Positions 1 through 8,902 of a stretch of 64,000 nt of DNA are shown here, piece by piece. Numbering within the stretch: the first letter of the stretch is position 1; every line of letters begins with the position of its first letter. Below the pieces are notes generated by a model. That model did not search any database. It had not been told where the DNA came from and saw only the letters and a list, made by a program, of their open reading frames with translations. The DNA comes from Candidatus Lindowbacteria bacterium RIFCSPLOWO2_12_FULL_62_27. Lineage in GTDB: Bacteria; Lindowbacteria; 2-12-FULL-62-27. The stretch lies in NCBI GenBank assembly GCA_001784175.1, contig MFPR01000030.1, forward strand, positions 62,001 to 126,000. Direction: 5' to 3'. Made by a program: the position numbers and the translations under genes.

Positions 1-3000
1 TCGAGGCGGCGCCGCTCAGCGTCACGGTGTCGCCGGCGATGCGGACGGTGTCGGATCCCGCGACGGAGGCGAGGGGCGGCGTGTTGAGGCCGGTGCAGAT
101 GATGTCGTCCGGCGCCGAGGTGTCCTTGCCGTCGAAGACGCGGAGACGAAATACATACACGCCGTAGGAATCGATCAGGACGCTCGGCGTCGCCGTGTTG
201 GCGCCCAGAATCGCCGGGGTTGTCGGCCCGGACACCTGCGACCACGTGTAGGCGAGCGTGTCGCCGTTCAGGTCCGTTGAGGCGAGGCCGCTCAGGGTGA
301 TCGTGTCCGGATGAAGGATCATCGCGTCGGGGCCGGCGTTGGCGGCCGGCGGAACGTTGCCGGCGGTGACGCGGACGGTGTCCGGGGCCGAGGTGTCGAA
401 TCCGTCGTTGACTTCGAGCTGGAAGATGTAAGTGTCCATAAACGCGGTGTCGAGGACGAAGGTCGGACTCGCGACCGTGAAAGACGGCGTCAGGGCCACC
501 GTCGGGGCGCCGTTGGCAGTCTGGGTCCACCGGTAGGTCAGCGGGTCGCCGTTGGTGTCCATCGACGCGCTGCCGTTCAGCGTGTCGACCGATCCGGCCG
601 GGACGACGACGTCGAGGCCGGCGTTGGCGACGGGCGGGGTGTTGGTCGCGGTGATGAGGATCGTGTCGGTCGCCGTGTCCGTGCCGTCGTCGACCACCAC
701 CTGGAACAGGTACTGGGTCACGCTGTCGGCGGACGCGAAGGCCGGGTTGGCGGCCGACGGGCCGGGCACGAGTGACACAAGCGGGCCGGTGATCCGCGTC
801 CAATTGTACGTCAGCGTGTCTTCGGTGTCGGCGTCGGTCGAGGCGGCGGCGTTCAGAAAGACCGTGTCCTTCTTCGTCACGGTCGCCGTTGCCGGGCCGG
901 CGTCGGCGATGGGTTTCGTGTTGACCACCGTGTCCTGGACCGTGTCGGCGTTCGTGTCCGTGCCGTCGTTTACGACCAGTTGAAATACATACGTGCCTTT
1001 CAGCGTCATGTAGACGCTCGCGGTTGCGGCCGTGGGGTTATTGATCGTGACGGCCAGGCCGGAAAGTTGCGTCCACGAGTAGGTCAGGGCGTCGCCGGCA
1101 TCGCTGTCGGTCGAGGCCACGCCGACCAGGAGAATCGTGTCGTTGTTGGGGCGGGTCGTGTCGAGACCGGCGTTGGATACCGGGAGCGTGTTCAGGACCG
1201 TGACCAGCACGGTGTCGTACGAGGTGTCGACCGCGTCGTTCACGCGGAGCTGGAAGACGTAGACGCCCTTGTTGGTCATGAAGACGCTTGCGACCGCAGC
1301 CGACGCGTTGTTGATCGACGCGGCCGGGCCGGAAAGCTTTGACCACAAATAGGCGAGCGTGTCGCCGTTGGCGTCGGACGAGCCGGCGCCGTTCAGGGTC
1401 ACCGTGTCGTTGTTCGGGACGCTCATCGTGTCCGGGCCGGCGTTGGCGACGGGCGCGACGTTGCCGGCCGTGACGCGGACGGTGTCCGGGGCCGAGGTGT
1501 CGAATCCGTCGTTGACTTCGAGCTGGAAGACATAATCTCCGATGAAGGATGTGTCCAGGACGAAGGTCGGAGTCGAAACCGTGAAGGACGGCGTCAGCGT
1601 GACCGTCGGGGCGCCGCTCGAAAGCTGGGTCCACCGGTAGGTCAGCGGGTCGCTGTCGGCGTCGGTCGAGCCGCTGCCGGTCAGGGTGTCGGTCGATCCG
1701 GCCGCCGTGCCGTGATCGATACCGGCGTTGGCGACCGGGACCGCGTTGACGGCCGTGATCTCGACCGTGTCGGCGGCCGTGTCCGTGCCGTCGCTCACGA
1801 CCATCTGGAAGACATACTTGGTGACGCTGTCGGCCGACACGAAGGCCGGGTTGACCACCAGGCTGTTGGGCATCAGGGACACGAACGGGCCGGAAAGCTG
1901 TGTCCACGTGTACGTCAGGCTGTCGCCCGTGTCGGCGTCGGTGGAGGCGGCGCCGGAGAGGTAGACGGTGTCCTTCTTGCTGACCGTCGTGTCCGGGTTG
2001 GTGATCGCGACGGGTTTGGTGTTGAGCGCCGTGATCTGCACGGTGTCGAACGTTGTGTCCACCGCGTCGCTTACGCCGAGCTGGAAGACGTAGACGCCCT
2101 TGTTGGTCATGAAGACGCTCGCGACGGCGCTCGCCGGGTTGTTGATCGACGCGGTGGGGCCGGACAGCTTGGTCCACGAATACGTGAGCGAGTCGCCGTT
2201 GCCGTCGGACGAGCCGGCGCCGTTCAGCGTCGCCGTGTCGTTGTTCGGCACGCTCGTGTCCGGGCCGGCGTTGGCGACCGGCGGGATGTTGCCGGCGGAG
2301 ATGCGGATCGTATCGAAGGACGAGTCGCCGTAAACGTCCGTCACCGTCAGGCGGAACACGTAGGCGCCGGTGTAGGCCGAATCGGACGCGAACGACGGAT
2401 TAGCGGCGGTGGCGCCTGGCGTCAGCGTCATGACCGGGCCCGTCTCCTGGGTCCACTGGTAACTCAGCGAATCCCCGTCCGGATCGCTGGAGGCGGCGCC
2501 TGAGAGCGCCACCGTGCTGCCCGCCACGATGCCCGTGTCGGGACCGGCGTTGGCGATGGGCTTGCGGTTGATCACGCCGACCGGCAAGCCCACCGTGTCG
2601 TCGCCGCGGCCGGCGTAGGGGGCGTTGTTGAAGCCGATGTATCCGCCCGAGTCGCCGCCGGCGCCGCTTCGCGCCGTGGCCCGGATCGTCACGTCGATCG
2701 TGTCGTTCCGGGGCGCGGTGGGTTTCACGAAAATTGCGACTTTGATGTTCCCCGTCGAATCGGGCGGCAGGTTCAGAGACGATATCTGGGTCGCGCCCGA
2801 GGCCTCCCAGAAGCTGATGACCACGCTGTCGGACACGTCAAACCCGTTCGACCGGCGCTTGACGCTTGCCGCGCTGAAGAGCAGTGAGTCGGTGGCGTTG
2901 CCCGCGTTGGTGACCGACACGTCATGCCACGCCGTGTCGGGCGGGGGCATCACAAAGGTGTCGGGCGACAGGCGCGCCAGAGAATCGCCGTAGACGGCCG

Positions 3001-3229
3001 AGATCGTCGCGCTGACCGACAGGGGCGTCGTGGCGAACTTGGTGTCGTTGCCGGCCGGGCTGGTGACGGTGGCGACGATGTCGCCGGTTACATCCGCCAC
3101 GTTGGCCGCCCCGCCGTCTCCTCCAACGGCGATGACCGACCCGGCCAAAGCGCCTGCCGCGCGGACCTCGGAAGGACAGACCAGTCCCAGACTCGCCATA
3201 TATAATATGGAGAGGAGGAGAAGGGACAT
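1..3229 (-). CDS. Secreted PKD-repeat surface protein (3' end outside window)
   Basis: Reading from ATG at 3229 the minus strand is open to the window edge, giving at least 1076 residues; the C-terminus is missing. The N-terminus (MSLLLLSILYMASLGLV...) looks like a signal peptide. Next comes a block resembling the protein encoded just upstream (AVGGDGG followed by a DIVA motif). From about residue 205 there are nine complete and one partial PKD/K319L-type beta-sandwich repeats of about 95 residues, each opening like PVANAGPDT, with GAGSSD and YVFQL motifs inside. Such repeats are typical of adhesive or extracellular scaffold proteins. No catalytic domain is visible. Another in-frame ATG lies at 3199, but starting there would cut the signal peptide. 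There is no clear Shine-Dalgarno. GC is high and strongly repetitive. Function inferred: cell-surface adhesion or structure. Confidence 0.85.
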   Translation of the reverse strand, partial: MSLLLLSILYMASLGLVCPSEVRAAGALAGSVIAVGGDGGAANVADVTGDIVATVTSPAGNDTKFATTPLSVSATISAVYGDSLARLSPDTFVMPPPDTAWHDVSVTNAGNATDSLLFSAASVKRRSNGFDVSDSVVISFWEASGATQISSLNLPPDSTGNIKVAIFVKPTAPRNDTIDVTIRATARSGAGGDSGGYIGFNNAPYAGRGDDTVGLPVGVINRKPIANAGPDTGIVAGSTVALSGAASSDPDGDSLSYQWTQETGPVMTLTPGATAANPSFASDSAYTGAYVFRLTVTDVYGDSSFDTIRISAGNIPPVANAGPDTSVPNNDTATLNGAGSSDGNGDSLTYSWTKLSGPTASINNPASAVASVFMTNKGVYVFQLGVSDAVDTTFDTVQITALNTKPVAITNPDTTVSKKDTVYLSGAASTDADTGDSLTYTWTQLSGPFVSLMPNSLVVNPAFVSADSVTKYVFQMVVSDGTDTAADTVEITAVNAVPVANAGIDHGTAAGSTDTLTGSGSTDADSDPLTYRWTQLSSGAPTVTLTPSFTVSTPTFVLDTSFIGDYVFQLEVNDGFDTSAPDTVRVTAGNVAPVANAGPDTMSVPNNDTVTLNGAGSSDANGDTLAYLWSKLSGPAASINNASAAVASVFMTNKGVYVFQLRVNDAVDTSYDTVLVTVLNTLPVSNAGLDTTRPNNDTILLVGVASTDSDAGDALTYSWTQLSGLAVTINNPTAATASVYMTLKGTYVFQLVVNDGTDTNADTVQDTVVNTKPIADAGPATATVTKKDTVFLNAAASTDADTEDTLTYNWTRITGPLVSLVPGPSAANPAFASADSVTQYLFQVVVDDGTDTATDTILITATNTPPVANAGLDVVVPAGSVDTLNGSASMDTNGDPLTYRWTQTANGAPTVALTPSFTVASPTFVLDTAFMDTYIFQLEVNDGFDTSAPDTVRVTAGNVPPAANAGPDAMILHPDTITLSGLASTDLNGDTLAYTWSQVSGPTTPAILGANTATPSVLIDSYGVYVFRLRVFDGKDTSAPDDIICTGLNTPPLASVAGSDTVRIAGDTVTLSGAAS

Positions 3230-3242
3230 GCCTGGGATTTTA

Positions 3243-3268
3243 GATTTTGGATTTTGGATTTTGGATTT
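3243..3268. repeat. Heptamer tandem repeat GATTTTG
   Basis: A short run of GATTTTG units (period 7) sits just upstream of the PKD gene start. The same heptamer, as CCAAAAT on the opposite strand, is repeated at 8861-8897. Such arrays are a dispersed low-complexity repeat in many bacterial genomes and contaminate predicted N-termini when they are translated. Confidence 0.8.
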
Positions 3269-3362
3269 AAACCCAAAACCCGCAACCCGCAATCCGCATC
3301 CCACGGCGTTCAGTTCAGTCTTCCCGCCGTCAGGTCCGCGCATGCAGACTCCAATCTCTGTC

Positions 3363-3394
3363 GTCGTCATACCCGCGCAAGCGGGAATGACGAC
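3363..3394. repeat. REP-type hairpin
   Basis: Two 14-nt arms (13 of 14 paired) close on a GCAA tetraloop; the core reads CCCGCGCAAGCGGG followed by AATGAC. It lies 14 bp beyond the stop codon of the 3408-4514 gene and could protect or end that transcript. The core matches the palindromes at 35122-35230, so it belongs to a dispersed REP family. Confidence 0.75.
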
Positions 3395-3407
3395 CTGGAT
3401 CGCTGAA

Positions 3408-4514
3408 TTACTTAATGTAAACCCTGAATCTCACATACCCCGCGTCGACGTCCGGGGAGACCGCGTCCACCGTGCCGGCATTATCGCCGTTGGTCGGGCC
3501 CACGCCGAGGTTAAACGTCCACTTGATCATCGCCGCGGCCGGATCCGTGTCGCCCACGACAACGCCTGCGGTGTCCGTGATCGTGATTGTCGCCAGCGCG
3601 CCGGTGTGCGGGAACGCCGTCGCCGAATCGCCATTGGCGGCTGTCCCGAGCGTCGTGAACTGCGGGATACGGACCTTGATCGTGAAGCCCACGCCGGTGT
3701 CGTTTCCGTCGTTGTCGTAGCGGATCGTGTACTCGACTTTGGCGCCGGGAACCGTGTCGACCGCCAAGCCGGCATAGCTTGTCGGCGCCGAGATGATGGC
3801 CGACGTGTCGAGCGCCAGGCGGATATTCACATCCTTGACGTTCACGCCGAAGGTGACGTTCGCGTTGCCGTCGCCGGCGTACGAGTCGCCGTTAAAGCCG
3901 CCGTACCCGCCGGAATCGCCGCCCACGCCGTTGTTGGGCAGGGTCTTGATCACGGCGTCCGCCAGGCCCAGCGCGCCGGGCGTGTCGTGCGAGATGGTGA
4001 TCGTCACCTGCGTTTCCGCGCCGGGTGGAATCGATGAGAGGGTGAACGCGGCGTAGCTGTCGTTGCCGTTCTGGTAGATGGTCACCCCGTTGACCTTGAT
4101 GGTCACCGAATCCTTGGCCGCGCCGGTGACGGCGGCGGTGTCGGTCTTGATCTTGATGTTGTCCGTCACGTTGGCGTAGTTCGTGATGGCCAGCGTGAAG
4201 TTCGCAACGCCGCCCGGCGACAGGCCGAGGGTGGCCGCGCCGATGGCGCCGGCGGTGTCACCGAACACCGAGATGATGCTCGCCGAGAGGTTCGCGCCGA
4301 TGTTCGTCTTGAACTGCGTGTCGCTGCCGAGAGAGCTGGTATAGCTGGCGACGATGTCGCCGAAGACGTCGGCCTGGTTGGCCGAGCCTCCGTCACCGCC
4401 GACCGCGACGACCGAGCCGGAAGCCGCGCCGGAGACGTACTTGGCGTCCGCCGGAGCGCTCCAGACCAGTGCCAGGACCGCGATCGCAGCAATTGAAATC
4501 AGTAGTCTGTGCAT
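3408..4514 (-). CDS. Secreted beta-domain surface protein
   Basis: 368 residues from ATG 4514, preceded by a strong GGAGGAGAAGGG ribosome-binding site. Residues 1-24 form a signal peptide ending in a likely ADA cleavage site. The N-terminal AVGGDGG...DIVASYTS block is shared with the downstream PKD protein. The C-terminal ~110 residues (starting YDNDGNDTGV, ending VDAGYVRFRVYIK) are clearly related to the end of the Kelch protein encoded upstream. No enzyme motif is seen. The predicted protein is rich in Thr, Asn, Gly and Asp with few Cys, typical of Ig-like extracellular sandwiches. Probably exported and co-expressed with its two neighbours; the exact role is unknown. Confidence 0.85.
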   Translation of the reverse strand: MHRLLISIAAIAVLALVWSAPADAKYVSGAASGSVVAVGGDGGSANQADVFGDIVASYTSSLGSDTQFKTNIGANLSASIISVFGDTAGAIGAATLGLSPGGVANFTLAITNYANVTDNIKIKTDTAAVTGAAKDSVTIKVNGVTIYQNGNDSYAAFTLSSIPPGAETQVTITISHDTPGALGLADAVIKTLPNNGVGGDSGGYGGFNGDSYAGDGNANVTFGVNVKDVNIRLALDTSAIISAPTSYAGLAVDTVPGAKVEYTIRYDNDGNDTGVGFTIKVRIPQFTTLGTAANGDSATAFPHTGALATITITDTAGVVVGDTDPAAAMIKWTFNLGVGPTNGDNAGTVDAVSPDVDAGYVRFRVYIK

Positions 4515-4599
4515 GTCCCTTCTCCTCCAAAAAAGTTGTCGCTCAAACGAGTTGAGCCAGGATCTATGTCAAGGATTTCTCCTGAAATCTGTAACTTCG

Positions 4600-6801
4600 T
4601 CACTTGATGTAGACCTTATATTTTACGTACCCGGCGTCGTTATCAGACGTCACCGCGTCGACGACGCCGACGGCGTCACCGTTGTTCGGGGGCACGCCGG
4701 TGGTGAACGTCCATTTGATGCGCACGGCGTTGGGGTCGGTGTCGGCCACGACGTTGCCGGAATCGTCCATGACGGTGACTGCGGCTGTGGCGCCGACGTG
4801 CGGCATGAGGAACGCCGACGCGGCCGGGGAATCGGCGCCGGTGCCGAGCTGGGCGTTCTGCGGGATCTTGGCGGTCAGGACGAAATTGACGGCGGTGTCG
4901 CCGCCGTCGTTGTCGTAACGCAGGGTGATGGTCATCGCGGCGCCGGGGATCGTGTCGTTGGCGGCGCCGCCGTAAGAGGCCGGGGTGACGATCGTGTCCT
5001 GCGCGATCCCAATCAGGACTTTGGGCCGGCCGGAGATGACGCGCAGGACGCCCATCGAATTCATGTCGGTGTCCGGCGCGTCGCCCGTGAGGACATGGGT
5101 CGCGGCGGCTTTGAGTATCCTGGCGTCGATCGTGTCGTCCACCGGGGCCGTGTCGGTCACCTCCACCGTCACCATGAAATTTTTCGTATCGCCCGGTGCG
5201 AGGACCCGCGGCGCGAAAGTGAAATTGACCACGCCGCTCACCAGCGTGCGGCTGTCGCCGAGAATGTCGGCGGGTTCGAGGAGCCCCAGAATGCCCGTGT
5301 CCTCCCAGAGTTTGATGCCGAGCGGAACGAAGACGGTGTCCGGAGAGAGGATAATATTGACCTGAAGGCCGGTGATCGTGTCGGTCTGGCTGGCGTTGTC
5401 TTTCGGCAGGTCGTTCGTCACTGAAAACGCCATGATCACCGCCGTGTCGCCCTGCCGAACCTCGGTATCGGCGTTGCGGGCCTTGCCGTCGAGAACGGCG
5501 TTGACGACCGCGTTCACGATTTGCGAGTCGCCCACGTCGCCCGGGTCGGTGTATCGCATCCGGACGGTGTCGCCGGGCTGGATGTAAAGCTTGCCGCTGT
5601 TGTGCCCGTTGTCGGCGGAATTGCCGCTGAAGCGGAACTCGGTTTCGAAAATGGCGTTGTTGGTATCCTTTTCCGTCAACACGGGCGTTTCCTGCTCGCC
5701 GGAGCCGAGGTTGATCATCGTGATCGTGAACGTCTCCGCCACGGTCGGATTCGTGTTGACGCCGGTGTCGGTCACGCGGATCGTCATCGTCTCGCCGGGC
5801 GCGACGCCTATCACGCTCATCCCGCCGTGGATCGCCTGTAAAAGGCCGGCGGAGTTGGATGCGGGCGGAAGTCTATACCCCCAGAAGTTGGCGGTGTTGC
5901 CCGCAAAGGCATAAAGGGTGTCGCCTGAACCGGGATACACCAGCGCTCCGCCGTAAGACACGCCGGTCGGGGTGGCCGCCTTCGTGTCCCAGGTGTTCGT
6001 GCTGATGTGATAGGCCCAGAAATTGGTGCTGGTACCCCCGCGAAGAGCGTAAATGATGTCGCCCGAACCGGGATAGACCAACCCTCCGCCGTAATTCACG
6101 CCGGCCGGGGTGGATGCCTTCGTTGTCCACGTATCATTGCTGATGGAATATCCCCAGAAGGCGTCGCCCGTACTCCAGTTCCCCTCGAGGGCGTAAAGGG
6201 TGTCGCCCGAACCGGGATACACCAACGATCCGCCGTAATTCGTGTAGTTGGGCGCGGCCGCCTTCGTTTCCCACGTGTTGGTACTGATGGTGTATTTCCA
6301 GAAGGTGGTAGTGGTATTGCCCTGAAAGGCATAGATCGTGTCCGAGCCAGTAGCCACCAACGCTCCGCCGCGCATAACATTGCCTGAGACGGACGTCAGC
6401 GAAGTCCACGCGTTATTGCTGATGGAGTATCCCCAGAAGCCGGTGGTAGCGTTGCCGGCAAGAGCGTAAATGGTGTCGCCCGAGCCGGGATAGACCAACC
6501 CTCCGCCCTCGTCGACGCTGGCCGGGGTGGCCGCCCTCACGAACCATGAGTCGGCGGAAATGGAATACCCCCAGAAGGTGTTGGTGATGCCGCCTTGGAA
6601 GGCATAAATGGTGTCACCCGAAGCGGGACACACGAGCGACGCGCCATTACCCACGGAGGCGGGGGCGGACGCGCGGGTGTCCCAGGTGTCCGCCGCGTTC
6701 GCGTCGGGAGTGAAAAGTGCAAAGTGGAAAGTGAAGAGTGCGAGGATGAGGCAGACTTGGAGACAGGGGGACAAGGAAACAATGTTATTGACTTTTGCCA
6801 T
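4600..6801 (-). CDS. Secreted Kelch-propeller protein with Ig-like C-terminus
   Basis: 733 residues from ATG 6801, chosen because GGTGGAG lies just upstream and the next residues (MAKVNN..., hydrophobic core, ending DANA) form a signal peptide; the frame is open to 6972, but that extension lacks coding character. About six Kelch-like repeats of ~49 residues follow (SGDTIYAF...FWGYSIS...W), predicted to form a beta-propeller. Then come beta-sandwich segments including a YIQPGDTVRMRYTDPGD stretch, and a C-terminal domain shared with the 3408-4514 protein, ending DAGYVKYKVYIK. The three minus-strand neighbours look like one surface-protein cluster. A CRP-like palindrome lies 82-97 bp upstream of this start. 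Function inferred only as an extracellular binding or structural protein. Confidence 0.85.
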   Translation of the reverse strand: MAKVNNIVSLSPCLQVCLILALFTFHFALFTPDANAADTWDTRASAPASVGNGASLVCPASGDTIYAFQGGITNTFWGYSISADSWFVRAATPASVDEGGGLVYPGSGDTIYALAGNATTGFWGYSISNNAWTSLTSVSGNVMRGGALVATGSDTIYAFQGNTTTTFWKYTISTNTWETKAAAPNYTNYGGSLVYPGSGDTLYALEGNWSTGDAFWGYSISNDTWTTKASTPAGVNYGGGLVYPGSGDIIYALRGGTSTNFWAYHISTNTWDTKAATPTGVSYGGALVYPGSGDTLYAFAGNTANFWGYRLPPASNSAGLLQAIHGGMSVIGVAPGETMTIRVTDTGVNTNPTVAETFTITMINLGSGEQETPVLTEKDTNNAIFETEFRFSGNSADNGHNSGKLYIQPGDTVRMRYTDPGDVGDSQIVNAVVNAVLDGKARNADTEVRQGDTAVIMAFSVTNDLPKDNASQTDTITGLQVNIILSPDTVFVPLGIKLWEDTGILGLLEPADILGDSRTLVSGVVNFTFAPRVLAPGDTKNFMVTVEVTDTAPVDDTIDARILKAAATHVLTGDAPDTDMNSMGVLRVISGRPKVLIGIAQDTIVTPASYGGAANDTIPGAAMTITLRYDNDGGDTAVNFVLTAKIPQNAQLGTGADSPAASAFLMPHVGATAAVTVMDDSGNVVADTDPNAVRIKWTFTTGVPPNNGDAVGVVDAVTSDNDAGYVKYKVYIK

Positions 6802-7120
6802 CACTCCACCACCAGCCACGGAGGCAGACGGATCGGTGTGCGCGGGGCGGACCCATCCAATACTTAATTGGAAAGATATGTTTGTGATCTGGATCACATT
6901 GGCGAGGCAGGTTCGCACGAAAGGCCCTCCGACTTTTTGGTATTTGATCAGTCGGCCGGGCCTGTTTGGCACTTGACCGGGGTGGCTCCCTGCAGAAATA
7001 GCCTATTCATAAGTCCTATATCCATCCATATAATAGTCGGCAGGACCGACCCCTCAGTTAATACCTGCAAAGATTAACCGGCGGGTGGGGAAAAGTCAAG
7101 GAAAAAGATTGTGATCTGGG
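6802..7120. other. Intergenic regulatory region, no gene
   Basis: These 319 bp separate the surface-protein cluster from the pentose phosphate operon. They are less GC-rich than the genes around them and hold two CRP-like palindromes (6883-6898 and 7110-7125). On the minus strand there is also a CCGACT...AGTCGG stem (about 6927-6953) that would lie in a leader of the Kelch gene. I could not match the region to a known riboswitch. Confidence 0.6.
6883..6898. promoter_or_regulatory. CRP-like binding site
   Basis: TGTGATCTGGATCACA matches the classical CRP pattern TGTGA-N6-TCACA perfectly. It lies 82-97 bp upstream of the Kelch protein start. A cAMP-producing cyclase is encoded at 44707-48552, so cAMP-dependent control is plausible, but the regulator itself is not in this window. 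FNR/CRP-superfamily relatives bind similar sites. Confidence 0.6.
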
Positions 7121-7125
7121 TCACA
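7110..7125. promoter_or_regulatory. Second CRP-like palindrome at the pgl 3' end
   Basis: TGTGATCTGGGTCACA differs from the 6883 site at one base and extends to 7-bp perfect arms (ATTGTGA/TCACAAT). It overlaps the pgl stop codon. Read on the minus strand it is followed by CTTTTT, so a weak intrinsic terminator for the pentose phosphate operon is an alternative reading. Confidence 0.5.
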
Positions 7126-7858
7126 ATCCCGGAATTGCGGCGTCGACCAGCCACGTCAGGCGGCCATTCGTGGGGCGGACGCCTTGGGACGGGTAGAGGT
7201 CGGCGTTCGGGGCGCCGTGGAGGACCTCGCGGAGGGCGGCGGCCTTGTCGGCGCCGGCGACCATGAAGAGGACGTGGGCGGCGGCGTTCAGGACCGGGTA
7301 GGTCAGGGTCACGCGGTCGGCGGGGGTCGGGGTGCCGGCGAATTTATCGACGTGGGTGGAGACCACCCACCGCTTCGTCTCATTCAGGGCGGCCGTGCCC
7401 GGAAAAAGCGATGCGGTGTGACCGTCGGGGCCCATGCCCAAGAGGATGAGGTCAAACCGCGGGAATGGGCGGTCATCGGTTTCGCCGAAGATGCGGAGGA
7501 GCGTACCCTCGTACTCGGCGGCGGCGATGTTGGGCGGGGCCTCGCCGCGGATGCGGTGGATCTGGCGTTTGGGGATGGAGACGTTCATGAGGAGGCTGGC
7601 GTTGGCCATGCGGTAGTTGCTGTAATCGCTTTCGGGGGTGACACAGCGTTCATCGCCGAAGAAGATGTGGACCTTTTGCCAATCGATCCTGTCCCGGTAC
7701 ATGTCCGCCGCCAGGAGTTCATACATGCCCCTGGGGGTCGAACCGCCGGCGAGTGCGACGGTAAACCGATCGCCGGCGCGGCCGACGGCCTCAGAGAAGA
7801 GAGCGGCGGCTTTCTGGAAGATTTCTCCGGGCGACGGGCAGACGATCAGGTCGGGCAA
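7121..7858 (-). CDS. pgl: 6-phosphogluconolactonase (DevB type)
   Basis: 245 residues, the usual length for the SugarP-isomerase-like lactonase family. It hydrolyses 6-phosphogluconolactone to 6-phosphogluconate, the second step of the oxidative pentose phosphate pathway, in the cytosol. Visible family motifs are AGGSTPRGMYELL near residue 37, FFGDERCV near 66 and GMGPDGHTASLFPG near 140. The start is a TTG codon with GGAAAAG just upstream and no better ATG. It is the last gene of the operon, 15 bp after glk, and its stop codon lies inside an inverted repeat that could be a regulator site or terminator. Confidence 0.93.
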   Translation of the reverse strand: MPDLIVCPSPGEIFQKAAALFSEAVGRAGDRFTVALAGGSTPRGMYELLAADMYRDRIDWQKVHIFFGDERCVTPESDYSNYRMANASLLMNVSIPKRQIHRIRGEAPPNIAAAEYEGTLLRIFGETDDRPFPRFDLILLGMGPDGHTASLFPGTAALNETKRWVVSTHVDKFAGTPTPADRVTLTYPVLNAAAHVLFMVAGADKAAALREVLHGAPNADLYPSQGVRPTNGRLTWLVDAAIPGL

Positions 7859-7873
7859 GGCTTTTCCAAAGAA

Positions 7874-8851
7874 TCACCGCGTGGCCGCGTAGTACGCGGC
7901 GCCGAGGAGGGCGGTCTTGTCGTTGAGGATGACCTTGACCGGGATTTTTTTCAGGAGGTTCTGAAAGCGTCCCTTGGCGAAGAAGGCCTGCATGAAGGTC
8001 CCGTCCTTGAGCTTGTCGATGATCTTGGGCCCTATCCCCCCTCCGATGTAAAGTCCGCCGGTGGCCATGGCTTTGAGGGCGAGGTTGCCGGCCTCGGCGC
8101 CGTAGACGGAGACGAAGAGATCGAGCGTTTTGGCGCAGAGGTCGGACTTGCCGGCGAGGCCGGCTTTCGTGATGGCCGCGCTCGGGTCCATCTTCTGCAT
8201 CTCCTCCGTCAGCCACGCGGGTTCGGTTCCGAACCGGCCGGTCGATTTGAGGAAGTCATAGACGTTCTTGAATCCCGGGCCGGAGAGGACGCGCTCGCAA
8301 CTGACGTGCTGGGGCCATTTGGCCAGGAGGAATTTGAAAAGCTCGATTTCGAGGTCGTTGCGAGGCGCGAGGTCGGCGTGGCCGCCCTCGATGCCGAAGG
8401 CGTGGTGCGTTTCGCCGTCGAAGAACATCATGGCTTCGCCCAGTCCCGTGCCCGCGGCGATGACGGCACGGTTGCCTTTCGCTTTCGCGTCGCCGTCGTG
8501 GAGGACGTGAAAATCTGTTTTTTTCAGGACCGCGACCCCCCAAGCGTTGGACTCGAGATCATTCAAGAGCCACACCGGCGCACGCTTCAGTTTCCTTGAC
8601 AGCGCCTTGCCGTCCACGACCCACGGGAGGTTGGTGGCTTCGCAGCGGTTGCCGATGACCGGCCCCGCAATCCCGAAACATGCACGGTCGACCTTTTCCG
8701 GAAATTTTTTCAAATAGTCAGTGACGATCGCTTCAAGGCTCGAATTTTCCTTGCTGGAATAGGTTTTAAGATTTCGGGGCGTGTAGCAGTCCTTGCTGGT
8801 GAAAAAGGCGAGATTGGTTTTGGTGCCCCCGATATCACCGGCGAGGATCAC
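7874..8851 (-). CDS. glk: Glucokinase
   Basis: 325 residues from GTG 8851. Phosphorylates glucose with ATP to glucose 6-phosphate, feeding zwf directly upstream. The N-terminal phosphate-binding loop LAGDIGGTKTNLAF and an internal GTGLGEAMM segment identify the Glk (non-ROK) family. The frame stays open to a TTG at 8893, but that extension would be encoded wholly by the CCAAAAT heptamer array (GFWILDFGF), so I prefer GTG at 8851. No Shine-Dalgarno is visible at either start; translation may depend on coupling from zwf. Confidence 0.9.
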   Translation of the reverse strand: MILAGDIGGTKTNLAFFTSKDCYTPRNLKTYSSKENSSLEAIVTDYLKKFPEKVDRACFGIAGPVIGNRCEATNLPWVVDGKALSRKLKRAPVWLLNDLESNAWGVAVLKKTDFHVLHDGDAKAKGNRAVIAAGTGLGEAMMFFDGETHHAFGIEGGHADLAPRNDLEIELFKFLLAKWPQHVSCERVLSGPGFKNVYDFLKSTGRFGTEPAWLTEEMQKMDPSAAITKAGLAGKSDLCAKTLDLFVSVYGAEAGNLALKAMATGGLYIGGGIGPKIIDKLKDGTFMQAFFAKGRFQNLLKKIPVKVILNDKTALLGAAYYAATR

Positions 8852-8860
8852 GGTTTTAAA

Positions 8861-8897
8861 TCCAAAATCCAAAATCCAAAATCCAAAATCCAAAATC
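8861..8897. repeat. Heptamer tandem repeat CCAAAAT
   Basis: About five units of CCAAAAT occupy the gap between the zwf stop and the glk start. Same heptamer as 3243-3268. It lies inside an operon and would be transcribed; it may affect the spacing or coupling of glk translation. Confidence 0.85.
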
Positions 8898-8902
8898 TCA
8901 AT

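Noticed and set aside
311-2503. Long plus-strand and alternative minus-strand frames (for example 1038-2177 minus)
   Set aside because: They are Arg/His/Gly-rich shadows of the PKD-repeat gene; the real frame shows regular PKD motifs and a signal peptide.
6901-7109. Riboswitch (c-di-GMP or cobalamin) in the Kelch gene leader
   Set aside because: I looked for GEMM and B12-box motifs on the minus strand and did not find convincing ones; only a single short stem is clear.
8861-8897. CRISPR array or coding N-terminus of glk
   Set aside because: The period is 7 bp with no spacers; it is a simple tandem repeat, and the encoded GFWILDFGF peptide is a known repeat artefact.
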